From Plectrocnemia conspersa (lineage: Eukaryota > Arthropoda > Insecta > Trichoptera > Polycentropodidae), in contig VTFK01000565.1 in assembly GCA_009617715.1 (NCBI GenBank), positions 124,001 to 188,000 on the forward strand: 64,000 bases of DNA. Reading direction: 5' to 3'. The notes under the pieces were generated by a model. It had not been told where the DNA came from. It ran no database searches and worked only from the letters and a program-made list of their open reading frames with translations. The translations under genes and the position numbers were made by a program. Position 1 is the first letter of the stretch. The number at the start of each line of letters is the position of its first letter. Positions 24,240 through 36,850 of the stretch are shown here, piece by piece.

Positions 24240-25855
24240 TTCAAAGAGTCAGGATGAATCGTGGAGATGTAATAGTCCAAAATGAAGTAATCTTCGAAGA
24301 GCTAAAGTTTTGACGCCACTCTAAATGAAGAGTAAGTAAGCGTTTCTAAGAAAATAAAAGAGACTAACCAAAAGTACTTTATGTGGTAATGTGTGGGTTG
24401 TTTATAAATTTAATGTATCTAGTAAAGTAAACAATAAAAAAATAATTAATCCTACGCAGAGATACGATATATTAAATATAAAGGTTAATGGAAATAAATA
24501 TAAAGATCGTCATAGGATAGCAGAAAAAATATATATACTAATTGAGAGTATAGACGATATTTTAAATTAAATACCTGAGTTTGATAAACTAATGAATTTA
24601 AATTAGTATCTTTAGAAGAAATTCAAAACCTAATTTTAAAATTAAAAAAAAGAACCAGTGCAGATGAACTTTATATAAATGTTATTAAAGAGACTTTGGA
24701 AATACTAGGAACTAAATTATATTATTTAGTAAATAAATCATTTAAATATTAAATCTATACATAAAATAAACAATAGTAAAAAAGTTGAAAAAATGAGACC
24801 AATTAACATATTGCCATGTATGAAAAAAGGTAATGAAGGAAGTAGTAATTAAACAATTAAAATATTTTATTATTTCTAAAAAAATATTCTGTGTAAACAA
24901 TATTCGGGATTCAGATAAACACATTCCACAGAGACTGCATTAAAAGTAGTGATAAATTATTGGTTGATGTTCAAAGAATACAAACAAAATCATTGGAGCA
25001 GTTTTCTTGTATTTCAAGGGAGCTTTTGAAACAATAGACAGAACATAATGGTAAAGAAATTAGTGATTATATGAATAAGTAAAATAGTTATAAGATGGTT
25101 TGATAATTATTTAAAAAGAGAAACCAAAAAGGTAAAATAAATTATGCTTATTCCAAATAGAAAATGATATCTCAGAGTGTACCAAAAAGGTCCAAATTAG
25201 GATCATTGTTTTTTATAATATATATTAATGATATTATTAATAAAAAAAAAATGTAAGATACACCTGTTTGCGAAATACGCTTTAATTTATTAAATATGTA
25301 ATAATGTTAAAGAAGTTGTATATAATTTAAATAACGAATAAATTATAATAGGAATAAAGGTTGAAAAAATGTACTAATTGTATGATTACTACTTATAAAG
25401 ATATGTTAGATAATTAAAAAAAAAATATTTTAATATAACCTTTAAAAATTAAATTATAATCAAACAAATTAGTAGAAAAATAAATAGATCTAAAATCTAG
25501 AATGAAAAATGTTTTTAGTATAAATACAGAAAAAATAATCTACAATAGTATTATGTTGCTCCATTTCAATTATTGTGCAACAACATTAAATATGCTTAAA
25601 AAAAAATAAATTAGATAATACGATGTTGCAAAAATTACAAAATATGAAGAGTGTTTTAAATTATATCGAATTTACTAGTTGTAGAATTATTATTGAATGA
25701 TTAAAAGAATTGGAAATTTAGGAAATATTAAATATGAATGTTTTAGTATTTATATATAAGGTTAAAAAAGAACATGTTACCAGAGTATTTTAATAAGTAT
25801 TTAATAAGAAAGAAAGTTGTATATAGATATAATACTAGAAATAGAGATAATTGAA
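24240..25855 (+). pseudogene. Non-LTR retrotransposon reverse transcriptase remnant (Jockey/CR1-like)
   Basis: Read across frames, the plus strand keeps the order of a LINE ORF2: a NEFKLVSLEEIQNLILKLKK start of the RT region with TSADELYINVIKE (24593-24690), MRPINILPC (about 24794), YSGFR (about 24900) with STETALKVVINYW (about 24928-24965), a VF.F.GAFETIDR-like catalytic block (about 25005-25050), WFDNYLKRE (about 25099), a GVPQGS-like block (about 25178), FAKYALIY (about 25268) and a C-terminal LPEYFNKYL plus YNTRNRD (about 25775-25850). The catalytic FADD box reads FAKY here, so both acidic residues are lost. Stops and frame changes are many, and base composition has drifted to the AT-rich background: an old copy. 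The endonuclease half is missing or unrecognisable. The clade is uncertain. Confidence 0.8.
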
Positions 25856-25930
25856 CCCTTTGAGGAGTATTGCCGTACATGTACGGCGGTCTATCTTTCA
25901 CTGTTTTAATGTACCTCAAATATTTATATA
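25856..25930. repeat. piggyBac-like terminus with a perfect 16-bp palindrome
   Basis: Directly after the LINE remnant comes TTGAACCCTTTGAGGAG, close to a piggyBac end (TTAA followed by CCCTTT), then the perfect palindrome GCCGTACATGTACGGC (25872-25887). No matching right end was found nearby with confidence, so it may be a one-ended remnant inserted into the LINE. Confidence 0.35.
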
Positions 25931-26369
25931 TTTACATTTAATACAATTGTTATATATTTACATATTATATTTAACTGAAGAAATAAAAAACATTATAATT
26001 ATATAATATTTTTTTTAATTTAAATGTTTGTAAATGATTTTTATACAAAATAATATTATTAAATTTAAGAATGCGAAATAAATTAACATCACAGAAAACA
26101 TTTTATATTAATTTTATAAAACATATTAAAAGCCTCTGTATTGATATAAAAAATCACAAAAACCAAATAAACTAATTTTCGTAAAATGGAAGCAGTTGAT
26201 TTGCAATCATGTTTTATGGTAGAAATGGCTTAATTTTGAAATATAATTGTTATATAATTTTGATTTTAAATCTTTAAATCTTGCTTATATATTTTAACAC
26301 AAAAGTCTTAAAATCCTATTAAATCGAACCTTATGAAAAAAAAATACTTTGGCTCTGACTCGAAATATC
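25931..26369. other. AT-rich spacer
   Basis: Nothing recognised. Confidence 0.6.
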
Positions 26370-26790
26370 ATCAACATCAATAACGCATAGTATTAGTTCT
26401 GCACGATCGAATCTCCTGAATCGAGACGCAAGTAAAAGCGAATAGAAAAAAATATCCGCACATTAAGAAAAGAGAGGAACGGCGACGAAATGATCGAGCT
26501 TCGAATTTCGCCACCGGCACTGGGTCTATTACCGCAAATGAGATTTGCCGAGTGAAGTATGGCGATAACTGGCGCCATTATTTCCAACGGCCCTTCCGCT
26601 AATGGAAATCATGCGGAATGCGTGTAACGGCGCACGCGTTGCCCATTAGAAGAAAAATTCGCCAAAACGTCGTATATAATAGCCAACGCAGTCGTATAAA
26701 TAAACACGAAAATATGCGATGTCCAGGACCGGACTCGTGCTCGCGATATCGCGCACGCGATTAAATTTTAGTGTAGGAGTAATAGCAAAA
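26370..26790. other. GC-elevated island, candidate conserved non-coding element
   Basis: Strong island: GGAACGGCGACGAAATGATC near 26475, GGCGCCATTATTTCC near 26571, GTGTAACGGCGCACGCG near 26621. Minus-strand frames at 26393-26587 and 26646-26870 show no known domain. No transposon signature. Confidence 0.3.
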
Positions 26791-28336
26791 GAGATGCTTT
26801 TAAAAATATTCTTGGTATGTAAAATTATACTCTTGCTATGTAAATTATACATTTCAAATTTATAATACAATAAGAAAAATCGTTTTTACAATAGGTGTAC
26901 AAAAGATTTCTAAAATTTTATAATATTGCTATCACGTAATAATCAAATATATGTCAAAAATGGCATAATATATGCTTTTAATAAATGATCTCCGTCGACA
27001 GATTTTAAACTTTTTTTAGCTATTAAATTTTTCATAAGTAATTCTAAAACAATTTAGTTAAAATTTCATAAATTAGTTAAACAAATATGTATATGCCATT
27101 TTGATAAATGGTCTTCTTCCATTGTTTAAGTAGCTTTCTTGAATATTTCTTGACAGTTATTAGCAACAAACTGATTTAAGTGTTTAAATCTGTTGAATTT
27201 ATAATATTAGGGATTACTACAAAGCTCTAAAATAATAAAAGTTTGAAAATGCAAGATATCTATATACATATATGATAAATTATCTAAATCCCATTTAAAT
27301 TGACACAAATTTTATCTATGCCTCCATAGAAACCTATGATCTGGCATTGTCGAAGACGGTGCCTTTTTTGTCGATATTTTATTTAAGTTTTTTTTTAGTT
27401 GAAGCAGTATTATTAAAGTAATAAGTTAGATTTGCTGGCAGCAGCTCATAGAGTAGACAATACAGTACAAAATGACTTTTTTTGTATAAATTTTATATTT
27501 TTATTTTTTATTACAAATCTGACCAATATTTCCTTAATGCGCCATGATGGCTAATATACAAACAATAGATTTACAATTAAACATTTTAAAAAAAAATACA
27601 AACTAAATGAGCACCAACTCACATATTTTTTATATTTATATTTACAGCAATAAAATCATATTATTAACGTAAATCTGTGTTACGTGAAAATCACGCGGCT
27701 AAAAATGACCAGTCGATTAAGAGTTAAATGAAAACTGTTTCAAATTTCAGCTTTATATTGCTAAGTGACATAAACATTTAAATATTTTCTATTCCATAGT
27801 TAAACATATGTTATTCAAATAGCAAATTAATTGTTTCTTCAAATAAAAATGAGAATAGAACATTTTTTCAATAGAATAAATAAAACATTTTCTATAACTA
27901 AAAACTATAATAGAGAGTGCACTGATGAATCAAATAATATATGTAAAATGAATAAAGTATGCGAAGCAAATAAAATAATTTAATTAAATAGACTAAATTA
28001 TTTAAAAATAAGCGAATTGAATAAAATTAGTGACTCCAAGTATTATTAGTAAAGAATCTGTATCAATTTCATTACTAAAAAATTCTGAAAATGAATCTTC
28101 TTAACAAAATGTTCAAACCACATATTCCTGGCAGATTGTTTAAACAACAGATATGGGAAAAGAAAGGGATAAAATTTTATAAATAATTACATTTCAGTGT
28201 TTTTCGGTGTTTTAAAATGGAAATTTGAAGGCTTGACAAATAAAATCATAGAGAACAAATACTATCAATTTATGAAATCAAATGCACATTTGAGTACAGA
28301 ATTTCTAAAAGCTTACAGCTTAATACAATTTATAGC
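26791..28336. other. AT-rich spacer
   Basis: AT-rich with a small complex patch at 27318-27370. At about 27686-27725, CACGCGGCTAAAAATGACC runs to a TTAA and shares about 24 of 27 bases with 6797-6823. It may be a DNA-transposon end. Confidence 0.4.
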
Positions 28337-28466
28337 CAATAGATGTCACTGCAGTTGGGGCCGGGGGTGCATTTTTATGAATAAAAATTTGAGAGCTGCT
28401 GTCGGGGCTCGAACCCCCAACTTCAGAAATAATAGTCTGAGACGTTACGAACTACTCTATTCCGTC
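28337..28466 (-). repeat. tRNA-derived SINE, family B, copy 1
   Basis: On the reverse strand: a tRNA-like head (ATAGAGTAGTTCGTAACGTC), then GGGGGTTCGAGCCCC, a good B box, then a short body with a TTTTTATTCATAAAAATGC stretch, ending in CTGCAGTGACATCTATTG. It aligns over its whole length with 43384-43521. The head differs from family A. A plus-strand frame (28197-28523) runs through it by chance. Confidence 0.7.
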
Positions 28467-30249
28467 CTTAATGTGATTAAGTGTCACATATTTTATAATT
28501 CTGGTTCAAAACAGCTCTGGTGACTCATATTTGACCCACAAACACTGTTTACACTCTAAGGTAGGAACAATCTAAATGACCACTTCATCAATAGTTTATG
28601 CGTAGAAAAACAATAGTTTATGCGCAAGTTTAGTCACAAGATCTTTCTCCCATTGTTGTCTGACTATACAATATAAAACCCAATTTTCAAGTCTTTGATC
28701 TTTTTATTTGTTTGTTTAAATGGTCTTTAGAATGACCTCAAAATTATAAGCTTTTTAGCTATATTGAAAATTTGATAATATTGCTAAAAGAATTGAGACG
28801 TTTGGTATAATAGTCAAAGCGTTACGTATAATTTTGAAACATTATCTATAGAAGGCCCATATTTTATTCATGTTACATGCAGATACAGCTATGTTTGTTT
28901 TAATATTTTTTGTTGTATCATTTTGCTTGTCTAGACTATTTCTATCATGTGATATTAAATATACTATACAACATACCTAATTGTGCGAATAAAAATATTG
29001 ACTGTGAAATATATGAAAGTTAAAAATAGGTATAATTGTATATTGGATCTAAATAAAAAATAGCATTGTTTCTGTGAATCAAAGAAACCTCAAATGTTGA
29101 AAAATATATTCATATGCAGCGTATACTTAAAATATAATTATTAAAATAGACATGATTTTATTACGACGATATCATTTTATCTAAATAATAGACAAATAAA
29201 TACAATTTAGGGGTAATAATAGCAACTAATCAATCAATTATTGTTTTAACTGTTTTGATTTTAACTATTAGGATAAAAATTACGTTAATAAAAAAAACAT
29301 AAAATAAATCATTAATGTATTTTTAATTTAACTTTTAATTTATTCTTACGTTGTATAATGATTTTTTTTACTATTAATTTTATTTTATTAATTTATTTTT
29401 CTTCTCTTCACTAGAAAAAATCTATAAACTAGCTACATACACAAAATTTTACTATATGTATTTTTATTCTCATAATCGTTTATACAAAAAATAAATATAT
29501 TTCAACTTTTCTAGGAATATTTAACAAACTTTAAACTATTAATTATATTTAAAAGCAACACCTAAGCAACAACGTATTTTCTACTATTTTTAATGTATTT
29601 TTTACTTAAAAACTTAAAAAAAGTAAACTACCTTTAAAAAAAAAATTGTGAGTTGTGTATTTATTTCGAATCGAGATAAATACCATATACTACACAATAT
29701 ACAATTCTGATAACAAAAAGTACATAATTTGACTAATGTGAAACCATCTTTACAAGAGAAAAACCTAATACAATGCAAGTAAAAAAACTATAGCATGCTC
29801 CTTGTTATTATATACTTTTATTATTATGTTTTGTATATAAAGCTTGTAGAGAAAGATTACTGATTTGATAATTGAAAAGTGATTTATAACCGACTAACAA
29901 TGGATTGTGTATGAGGCAATATATTTATTTGGGTGATTTTATCTGTCTCCGCCCGTCACTATTTGACACGGGTTATCGAGATTAGACAAAATTGTCGAGA
30001 TCCGCAATATTTTTTATAATAAAAACAATGTTCAAATATAAGTTTTTTTTCAAAAACGAGATCATCATGCACATAAATAATATAGTGTACATTATTTTTT
30101 ATATTGGGAAACGCTGCTATAATTATTAAACTGTGTACAAAAATATTTTTTAAGCGATATTTCGCAAATGTGCTTATTTGGTAATTGCAGCGTTTATTGC
30201 GTATAGAGAAAAAATGCTTACATGAACAACTTCGATATTTTTTATTTAA
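28467..30249. other. AT-rich spacer
   Basis: AT-rich. No gene or repeat identified. A minus frame at 29959-30267 is not recognised. Confidence 0.5.
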
Positions 30250-30620
30250 GTGATGGAGCAAGAACAAATCTTATTTGCTACTGGGTGCGGAAGTTGAGAG
30301 AAATTGGGTCAGTTGTAATCAGCGTCGTCCGGACCCTTCGGTTGAACTAACTGAAAATAAATCGTGCGAAGCGAAATTGTACGAAATCTGCGAATATTCG
30401 TAAGCAAACTTTCAGCTTCTACCGCCATAAAGAAGATATATATGCAAAAGAAGAGATTACAATTGCATCTAAGAGTGAGAGGCTGCGTAACCTTCTCTCT
30501 CCTTCCCCAGCGGATGAAAAGTGGCAAGTCTAATGAATCTGCACTTTGCTCTAACAAGATTTCAGTTGTAGTTAAACAGGCGAATTTAGAAATTTGCTTT
30601 ACTTAATTTAATCCACTGAG
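30250..30620. other. GC-elevated island with opposed open frames
   Basis: Complex block with overlapping frames on both strands (minus 30309-30557, plus 30364-30606). Neither translation resembles a known family and each is the shadow of the other, so coding is unproven. Candidate conserved non-coding DNA. Confidence 0.25.
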
Positions 30621-31289
30621 AGATAACGGTCTTAATGTATTTTAAATGCTACAGTCACGTTTTATCGAAAACAATTTGCATATAATTTTTTTATGAATTT
30701 GTCTGAATAAATAAAAGCTATTGTATCTTTTAACTAGAATCTATAACGATAAAGGTAAAAATAACACGTAACATTTTATTAATTAAAGTGTCAACTCAAT
30801 TTTAATTATTATACAACACTAAGACTCCTTTTGTAAAAAAAAGCGTGCTTTTAATAATTAAAGCCATAGAATATTTGCTTCAAAATCGTTAATAATTAAA
30901 GCTTTAGAATATTCGCAGTACTACTAAATACTTTTGTCATTATGTTTTTTTTAAAAAGATCGATTTCTGTTGCTTACCAAAAATTAAAAAAATATACCTT
31001 GGATATATAATAATTACTCTAAGAAATATATTTTTCCGAAATTATTTATTTAAAATAAATATTTATTGCCCCGTAATTATTGGTATTTAAACGTTAAATG
31101 TTTTATCTTAATATTGTACAAGTTTTATTTTATTTTGGATTTTTAATTTAATAAATTACCCTTTTATATATATTATGAAGTAAAATATAAATATACATTA
31201 AATGCGTTTCATTTAAAATTTTATATCAATCCAGTCATTATCGTTGTTTTACGATTGAATCGTTGCATTTTTATATCCAAATTTAATAA
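30621..31289. other. AT-rich spacer
   Basis: Nothing recognised. Confidence 0.6.
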
Positions 31290-31560
31290 TAATATAAAAT
31301 CACCTTCATCAGACGCTAGGTGAGCTTATAATAAAAATTTACGACAGATGTCGCGTTCAAAAAGGAATTGGAATACGTGAGACGTTTTCTCATGCACCTC
31401 CTTTCGAGATGACAACGATAAAAGTGCATAAATGGTATTTGAAAGAGTCAATTTATTTTATGGTAATTGACCCCAATTGGAGAACGCGTTTCTGGAAAAT
31501 TTTATAAATGTCGAATAAAAATCGAAGGGAGAGTAATTCGTTTATTTCATACAAATTAAC
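31290..31560. other. GC-elevated island, candidate regulatory block
   Basis: Moderately complex sequence (ACGACAGATGTCGCG near 31341, CGAGATGACAACG near 31404). No frame, no repeat ends. Confidence 0.25.
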
Positions 31561-32299
31561 TTGAAAATGAAATAATGAATGTCTGGTATATTTTGTCACT
31601 AAAGATTCTCGATTTAATTTTATGTGAATTCTTATACTGTTACACTATTAAAACAATGGACTTGTTCGCATTCGACACCACCACCCGGCACTGACATCTG
31701 TATATTAGTTTACATATTAAATTTTGTTATAAAATATATTTACTAGACTGATAAAATCACACAATCAAAACAATGACTCTTTCACCCGCATTTTCTATGA
31801 TATTTGCATTAGGCTCAAAGCTCAAATAATATATTTTAGCTATACAAAGGGTTTAAATTTATTTTCAAAAACTTTTTCTAATGGATTTCAATGGTTTATA
31901 CCAGAGGTTAAATCCATCAAAAATAAAACACAAGTAATGCTAAATTCCTAAAATTATGAGGTTCTACGAAATGTTCCTTCAAAAGTGTTAGGGCACTCTT
32001 TGCAATATATTTATACTGTTGAAACCATGAAAGTAATAAAAAAGTTGGTCCATGCCTTTTAATTTATTTTAGAAGTTCAAAAAAATATAAAATCATTACG
32101 AATTGTTTGCGCTTTTTTAATAATAAAATTCGAACAAGAACTGAAATCAGACAATAAAACCGTTTTTTAAATCTTCAATTCTCATATTTTTCAAAGTAAA
32201 AGTCACAATTTTCGATATTGCAAAATATGTTTAAAATATTTACTTCGACACGCTATATTGTGGCACATTATTATCAAATGATTATTTGAAATGAATCTG
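31561..32299. other. AT-rich spacer
   Basis: Nothing recognised. Confidence 0.55.
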
Positions 32300-32491
32300 A
32301 TTAATGGCGCGCGTTGGTCCCATATGACTTGAGAGTAAAGTTTGGTGTTAACCAAAACTACTCACAATTTACCACCTATGGTCGTTAAACAATAGAAGTT
32401 CGTATCGTAAACTGATGCGAAGCAATTGGTCGTTCATTGGAGTGCTAATGGGCCACAAGGTAAGGGCCTACGCTCACTCCTTGGAAGCGCC

Positions 32492-32545
<54 letters not shown>
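32300..32545 (+). repeat. Retro-element 3' end with a 53-A tail
   Basis: A G+C-elevated stretch ends abruptly in 53 uninterrupted A residues (32493-32545), the mark of a retrotransposed or processed end. The frame just before it (about 32415-32490) reads SFIGVLMGHKVRAYAHSLE, reminiscent of the GVLTGH...H motif at the end of the RNase H/C-terminal region of some insect LINEs. That match is weak. The exact A count could be affected by sequencing. An unbroken A run this long suggests a young insertion. Confidence 0.5.
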
Positions 32546-32546
<1 letters not shown>

Positions 32547-34051
32547 GTTAGTTGGAGGAACGTATATGACTGTCGAAGTTACAAAAGGCGTGTTATCAAA
32601 TAATCTTTAAGCGTGTTCTGCACCATTGATTTTAAATAATTCCTTAAAATTTGTCGATAGAAATGCAAATTTAAAATTTTTCATATCTTGAGAAAATTTA
32701 AGGTTGCTTAAAAATTCTCAATAAATATTTTATTATAATTAAGAAAAATGAGTAGTGATTATAACTCACTAAATTAGCTACATACAGATCAGGTAGTAAG
32801 AAAAGGGACAGGGATATTTCCAAATAACACTCTAAAAATGGTTTAACAATATAAATTTTATAAATATACAAAAATATATACTATAATAATATAAATATAT
32901 ATTGTATATGGCACATTTTTAAATTTCTTGAGATATATTTAAATTTTTGGAGCATCGATAAATGATAAATATTAATTGTTTAATTCATTCGGTATTCTAT
33001 AGCAAACGTATAATATAAAAAATATACGTGTATTTTAATATTATAGTTAAATGTTAAATATGACTAATTATGGATTTGTGATGTATGATTATTATAACTT
33101 TTCGTGTCATCAGAAAACATTATTAAGACAATCTGACGACTCAGCTGTAGAGTGCGATTGTGTTCGAAACTATTTGAACTTGCTCCTAAGCTTGCATTGC
33201 ATTCTCATAATATGAATCATGTGAGCTTAGACTTTAAAAGCTCGATCAGCACTTTCAGTTTTACATACATATATGAAAATTGTGAGTCAATAGATTTAGA
33301 AATGTATCTAGATTATTTTTAAAATATTTTAACAATTGCAGAATGAATGTAACCTATAGCAGCCAATTGTCAAATTAATATATTACCCCTTTGCCAGTTC
33401 TTCAAAGATCTAACATGCGCCCTGTGTACTTCTGGATATTCATTAATGACAAAATAAGGCATTATAAGTAATTTTACAGAAAAACAGTAAAGTGTTACAA
33501 GAATATTTTTATTTATTTGTTAAATTCATATACAATGTACAACAATCTCACTAGAAAAATATGAGTTGAGCATAATTCCACTTCATAAGACAATCTTTGC
33601 AAAAGTATGCAGAATAAAAAAACATAACGATAAACATAGTTTGTATCACATCAAAGGTCATTACAAACCATATTTAAAAAGGCCAACAAGATAGCGCCTA
33701 TAATGGCATTTTTTTTATAAATACAAAAAGTTGCTAATTTCTTATTTTTCAGGCGCAAAACCTAATATAGACGTACAGGTTACAAACATACATAATTATA
33801 TTAATATAAAATACTTAAAATCGAGTTGTGTCAGCCATACGCATTGCGGTGTTGCGTATGGTTACGTGTGCGGTTGTGAGTCTATATTAACATGCACGTA
33901 TGGCGTTGTTGCATACAACGGATAATTGAAACATTGATACTTTTAAAAGTGTCACATTGTTTATAATACGATCAGAAGGATTTTTTTATAGATTTATTTC
34001 AAATATATAGAAATGTATCGTTTTTAAACAGTGAAAATGTATATTTCATAT
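32546..34051. other. AT-rich spacer with a SINE scrap
   Basis: AT-rich. 32748-32815 on the minus strand resembles the middle of SINE family A (CTACCTGATCTG, then AATTTAGTGA, TTATAATCAC). At 33835-33861 CCATACGCA and TGCGTATGG form a 9-bp inverted repeat around 9 bases. No gene seen. Confidence 0.4.
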
Positions 34052-34059
34052 GTAATGAG

Positions 34060-35170
34060 TAGAGTCTCCAATTCGAGTAATCGAGTACTCGATACTCGAG
34101 TATTTTTGTCTATTTTTCAAGTACTTGATAATCGAGTATTTTATAAATTACTCGATTAATACTCGAAATTTAAAAATTTTGAAATATTTCAGAAACAAAA
34201 ATAACTTTAACTCGGTCCGGTAAAGGTTAACGTCTTGCTTTTATTTGGCGTTTATGCCCGAAGTCCCAAGTTAGAGCGGTTACTATCAGATATAATTTTT
34301 TCATAGTTCCATAGTTGCATAGTTCTGGTCGTCGGCTATGCTAGTGGGTACGACGGAGAAATTTCTTTTGTGTTTTCTGTTCGACAGTCCCGACTTATCT
34401 AATTTATGGCAATGAACAATATGAAATATCAACAAAAAAAAATTTTAGGTTTTATGACCATGCAGTTGTAGCGTAAAGTGTTGTAAATTGTTTATACTGA
34501 TCCCTCAGCTTAAAATATAAATCAAAACAATTGTGTGTTTTAAAGGCATTTAAAGTAAAGTCAGTTCTTTGTGAACCGTTTAGCTCTAGAGTGAATGGAT
34601 TCACCCAAATACATCTTCGAAGGATATCGATTTAAATTCTTCGCATTAATCAGAAGGAGTAGAATATTGTATATTGTTAAAAAAAAATCTATTCAAGAAG
34701 AATTACAAAATGATATTTTGTCAATAGTCGAAGAAAATAAGAGAAAAGCAGAGAAGGGAATGAAAGAAGAGAACATAAAAAGAGAGTTCAAAAAATTTTA
34801 TATCTATAAAAAGCGAACAGATATAAATTAGAATCCTTATCCAACGCGTTAATGACAATAAGACCAACATCAACAGCAACGGAAAGGGTTTTTTCCATAA
34901 CGGGAATAATAAAACCAAAGGTTAGCAGTAATATTAAATTCGAGACACTTTTTGCATTATTGTTTTTAAAAAGTATTTTCGTGAAGTTAAAATAATTGTA
35001 AAAATTAACATACTAAGTATTTTATTTATTTATTTATATGTGCACGAATTTGAATAATAGCTATTTTGGTACATTTGGTAAATACTCGAAAGTACTTAAG
35101 TACTAGAGTATTTTAAAATTTTAATATTCGATACTCGAGTAGTTGATCGTTCGAGTAATTGGAGACTCTG
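34060..35170 (+). mobile_element. hAT element, 1111 bp, with 8-bp target duplication
   Basis: GTAATGAG is found directly outside both ends (34052-34059 and 35171-35178), the 8-bp duplication typical of hAT transposons. The ends are inverted repeats: TAGAGTCTCCAATT on the left, and CAGAGTCTCCAATT when the right end is reverse-complemented. Subterminal zones at both ends are packed with TACTCGA/TCGAGTA words (34072-34175 and 35085-35160), as expected for transposase-binding repeats of hAT elements. The interior keeps only the tail of a transposase. Length and decay point to an internally deleted copy. Confidence 0.92.
34595..34995 (+). pseudogene. hAT transposase remnant with C-terminal dimerisation motif
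   Basis: 34822-34995 encodes the classic hAT C-terminal (hATC, dimerisation) pattern: LSNALMTIRPTSTATERVFS, then G-I-I-x-x-K, then TLFALLFLKS, ending at a TAA. The upstream frame 34595-34831 is offset by one frameshift around 34822 and is lysine/glutamate-rich. It probably derives from the region before the dimerisation domain. The BED zinc finger and the catalytic RNase H-like core are absent, so no activity is expected. Confidence 0.85.
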
Positions 35171-35178
35171 GTAATGAG

Positions 35179-35700
35179 CAATAAAAGAGATTTTTGTCTG
35201 AATAAAAAAACGATGAAATAGCCAATTCTGAAATTGAGTACCTCGTGGAAAACACCGGTATTGCACAATAATGTATTTAATGTCGCATACAGGGATCTGG
35301 TCTTGTTTGTATTTTTTATTTTTATTATTTTATACTTTTTACTTCTTAAATACTATATATTATTTTTGCTCATTATATATGTATTATGTGATTTAATTTA
35401 ATTAAAAAAATATATATGTCATAGTAGATTATATAAAATATAATAAAAAAAAATTGTTTTTGTCAAAGATTTGTATACAATAGTATATGTTATATTTATA
35501 TAAACATCTAAATAAATTAAAAAATATTTTTGTGTTACTAGAATGTATAATAAAATCATTTTTAATAAGAAAAGGTACATATAATCTATTCTTTGCGTCG
35601 CGCGTTCATGGAAAAATGCTAAATGAAATAAAAACCTTATCAAAACTAAATGCTATACGGCTATTTTATAGAATAATAACATAAATATATACATGTATTC
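35179..35700. other. AT-rich spacer
   Basis: Nothing recognised. Small opposed frames at 35419-35684 are shadows of each other. Confidence 0.5.
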
Positions 35701-35960
35701 TTACTATAAATATAGACGTTGAACTTGTCCAAGTTTCATTCGCGCTACATATCGATCGAAAGTTGTGGGTGAGTTTGGTTCTCGGTCGTCTGGGTCACTT
35801 GTTGCTATATAATATTCAACGTCGGACGTCTCTGGTACACATTTTGGAAAACATTGGTTGTGATGTAATGCTGATACGTCTTAACCCACATATTTTCGCA
35901 TAAATTTCTCTCTAAAGCGACGTAAAAGGGAGTTTTCTGATTGATTTATGCTAGGAATGT
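35701..35960. other. GC-elevated island, candidate regulatory block
   Basis: Complex block (CGCGCTACATATCGATCG near 35741, GGTTCTCGGTCGTCTGGGTC near 35778). No coding or transposon signature. Confidence 0.25.
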
Positions 35961-36389
35961 GGCACAGGCGACATCTGGACTATTCTCGACTATATGTAGG
36001 ATACAATTCGGATTAATTGAATATTTATTATATTTATTATATTAAATCAATAATATAAAAAAATACGAAACAATTTTAGGAATATTATACATAACTTTAA
36101 ATTCAAAACTAATATTTATTTGGTAAAATAGAAGCATCAATATTACATCTAATTTGGTTTATAAGAATGCTTCAATGAAAAGAGTTTGATTAAACGTACT
36201 GAATAAAAAATGCAGCAAATACTTCTATATAACATTCAAAGTCTAATAACAATTATTCTATGATAAAAAAACACGGTATTGAAAAAGAAATCCTTTGGAA
36301 GATAAATGAAAGTGACTAGTTTATATTATTATAATACATTCTTAAGTAAGCCTTTTGTGTAACTGCAATAAGAAGTCAATTTATAAGGT
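35961..36389. other. AT-rich spacer
   Basis: Nothing recognised. Confidence 0.6.
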
Positions 36390-36850
36390 CTCTCGTTTAT
36401 TTGTTCAATTTGTAGAAATACGAGTACAAGCTTTTAAAATGGCAATGGCTGCCGATAGAGAGAGATCGTATGGAATCCGTGTTTGACTCAAAAGCGCCAC
36501 TTTCCACACAAAAGACTCCGTAACGGCAGACTTGTATTATAGACGAAGAAAAAAAGACGAAACATATATACACATAAAACACGAGGACCGGAAAGAAGAA
36601 AAAGAAAAACAGCCTTAAATAATAACGAATCGTCGTCTGGGTCAATTACAGCCCAGAGAATAAAAAAAGATCCCGGAGGTGTTCGTGAAAAATTTCAGTA
36701 ATGAGGGTATCGTCCGGTTCTAAAGAGATCCTGAACAAAAAAAATAAGAATCCTTAAAAGCGTCAACGTGTAATGTATGAAAGGAGATGTACATACGAAC
36801 TTGGTTTATAAGACGCGTGACTTGTAGCAGGAATGTCAAACCTTTTAAAG
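36390..36850. other. GC-elevated island, candidate conserved non-coding element
   Basis: Complex block (GGCAATGGCTGCCGATAGAG near 36440, GATCCCGGAGGTGTTCGTG near 36670). A minus frame at 36397-36645 has no known domain and starts within low-complexity sequence. Confidence 0.28.

Noticed and set aside
28197..28523. 108-codon plus-strand frame
   Set aside because: It runs through a minus-strand SINE, so its openness is accidental.
32415..32603. Open frame encoding a run of lysines
   Set aside because: The lysines come from the 53-A tail of a retro-element. Not a protein feature.
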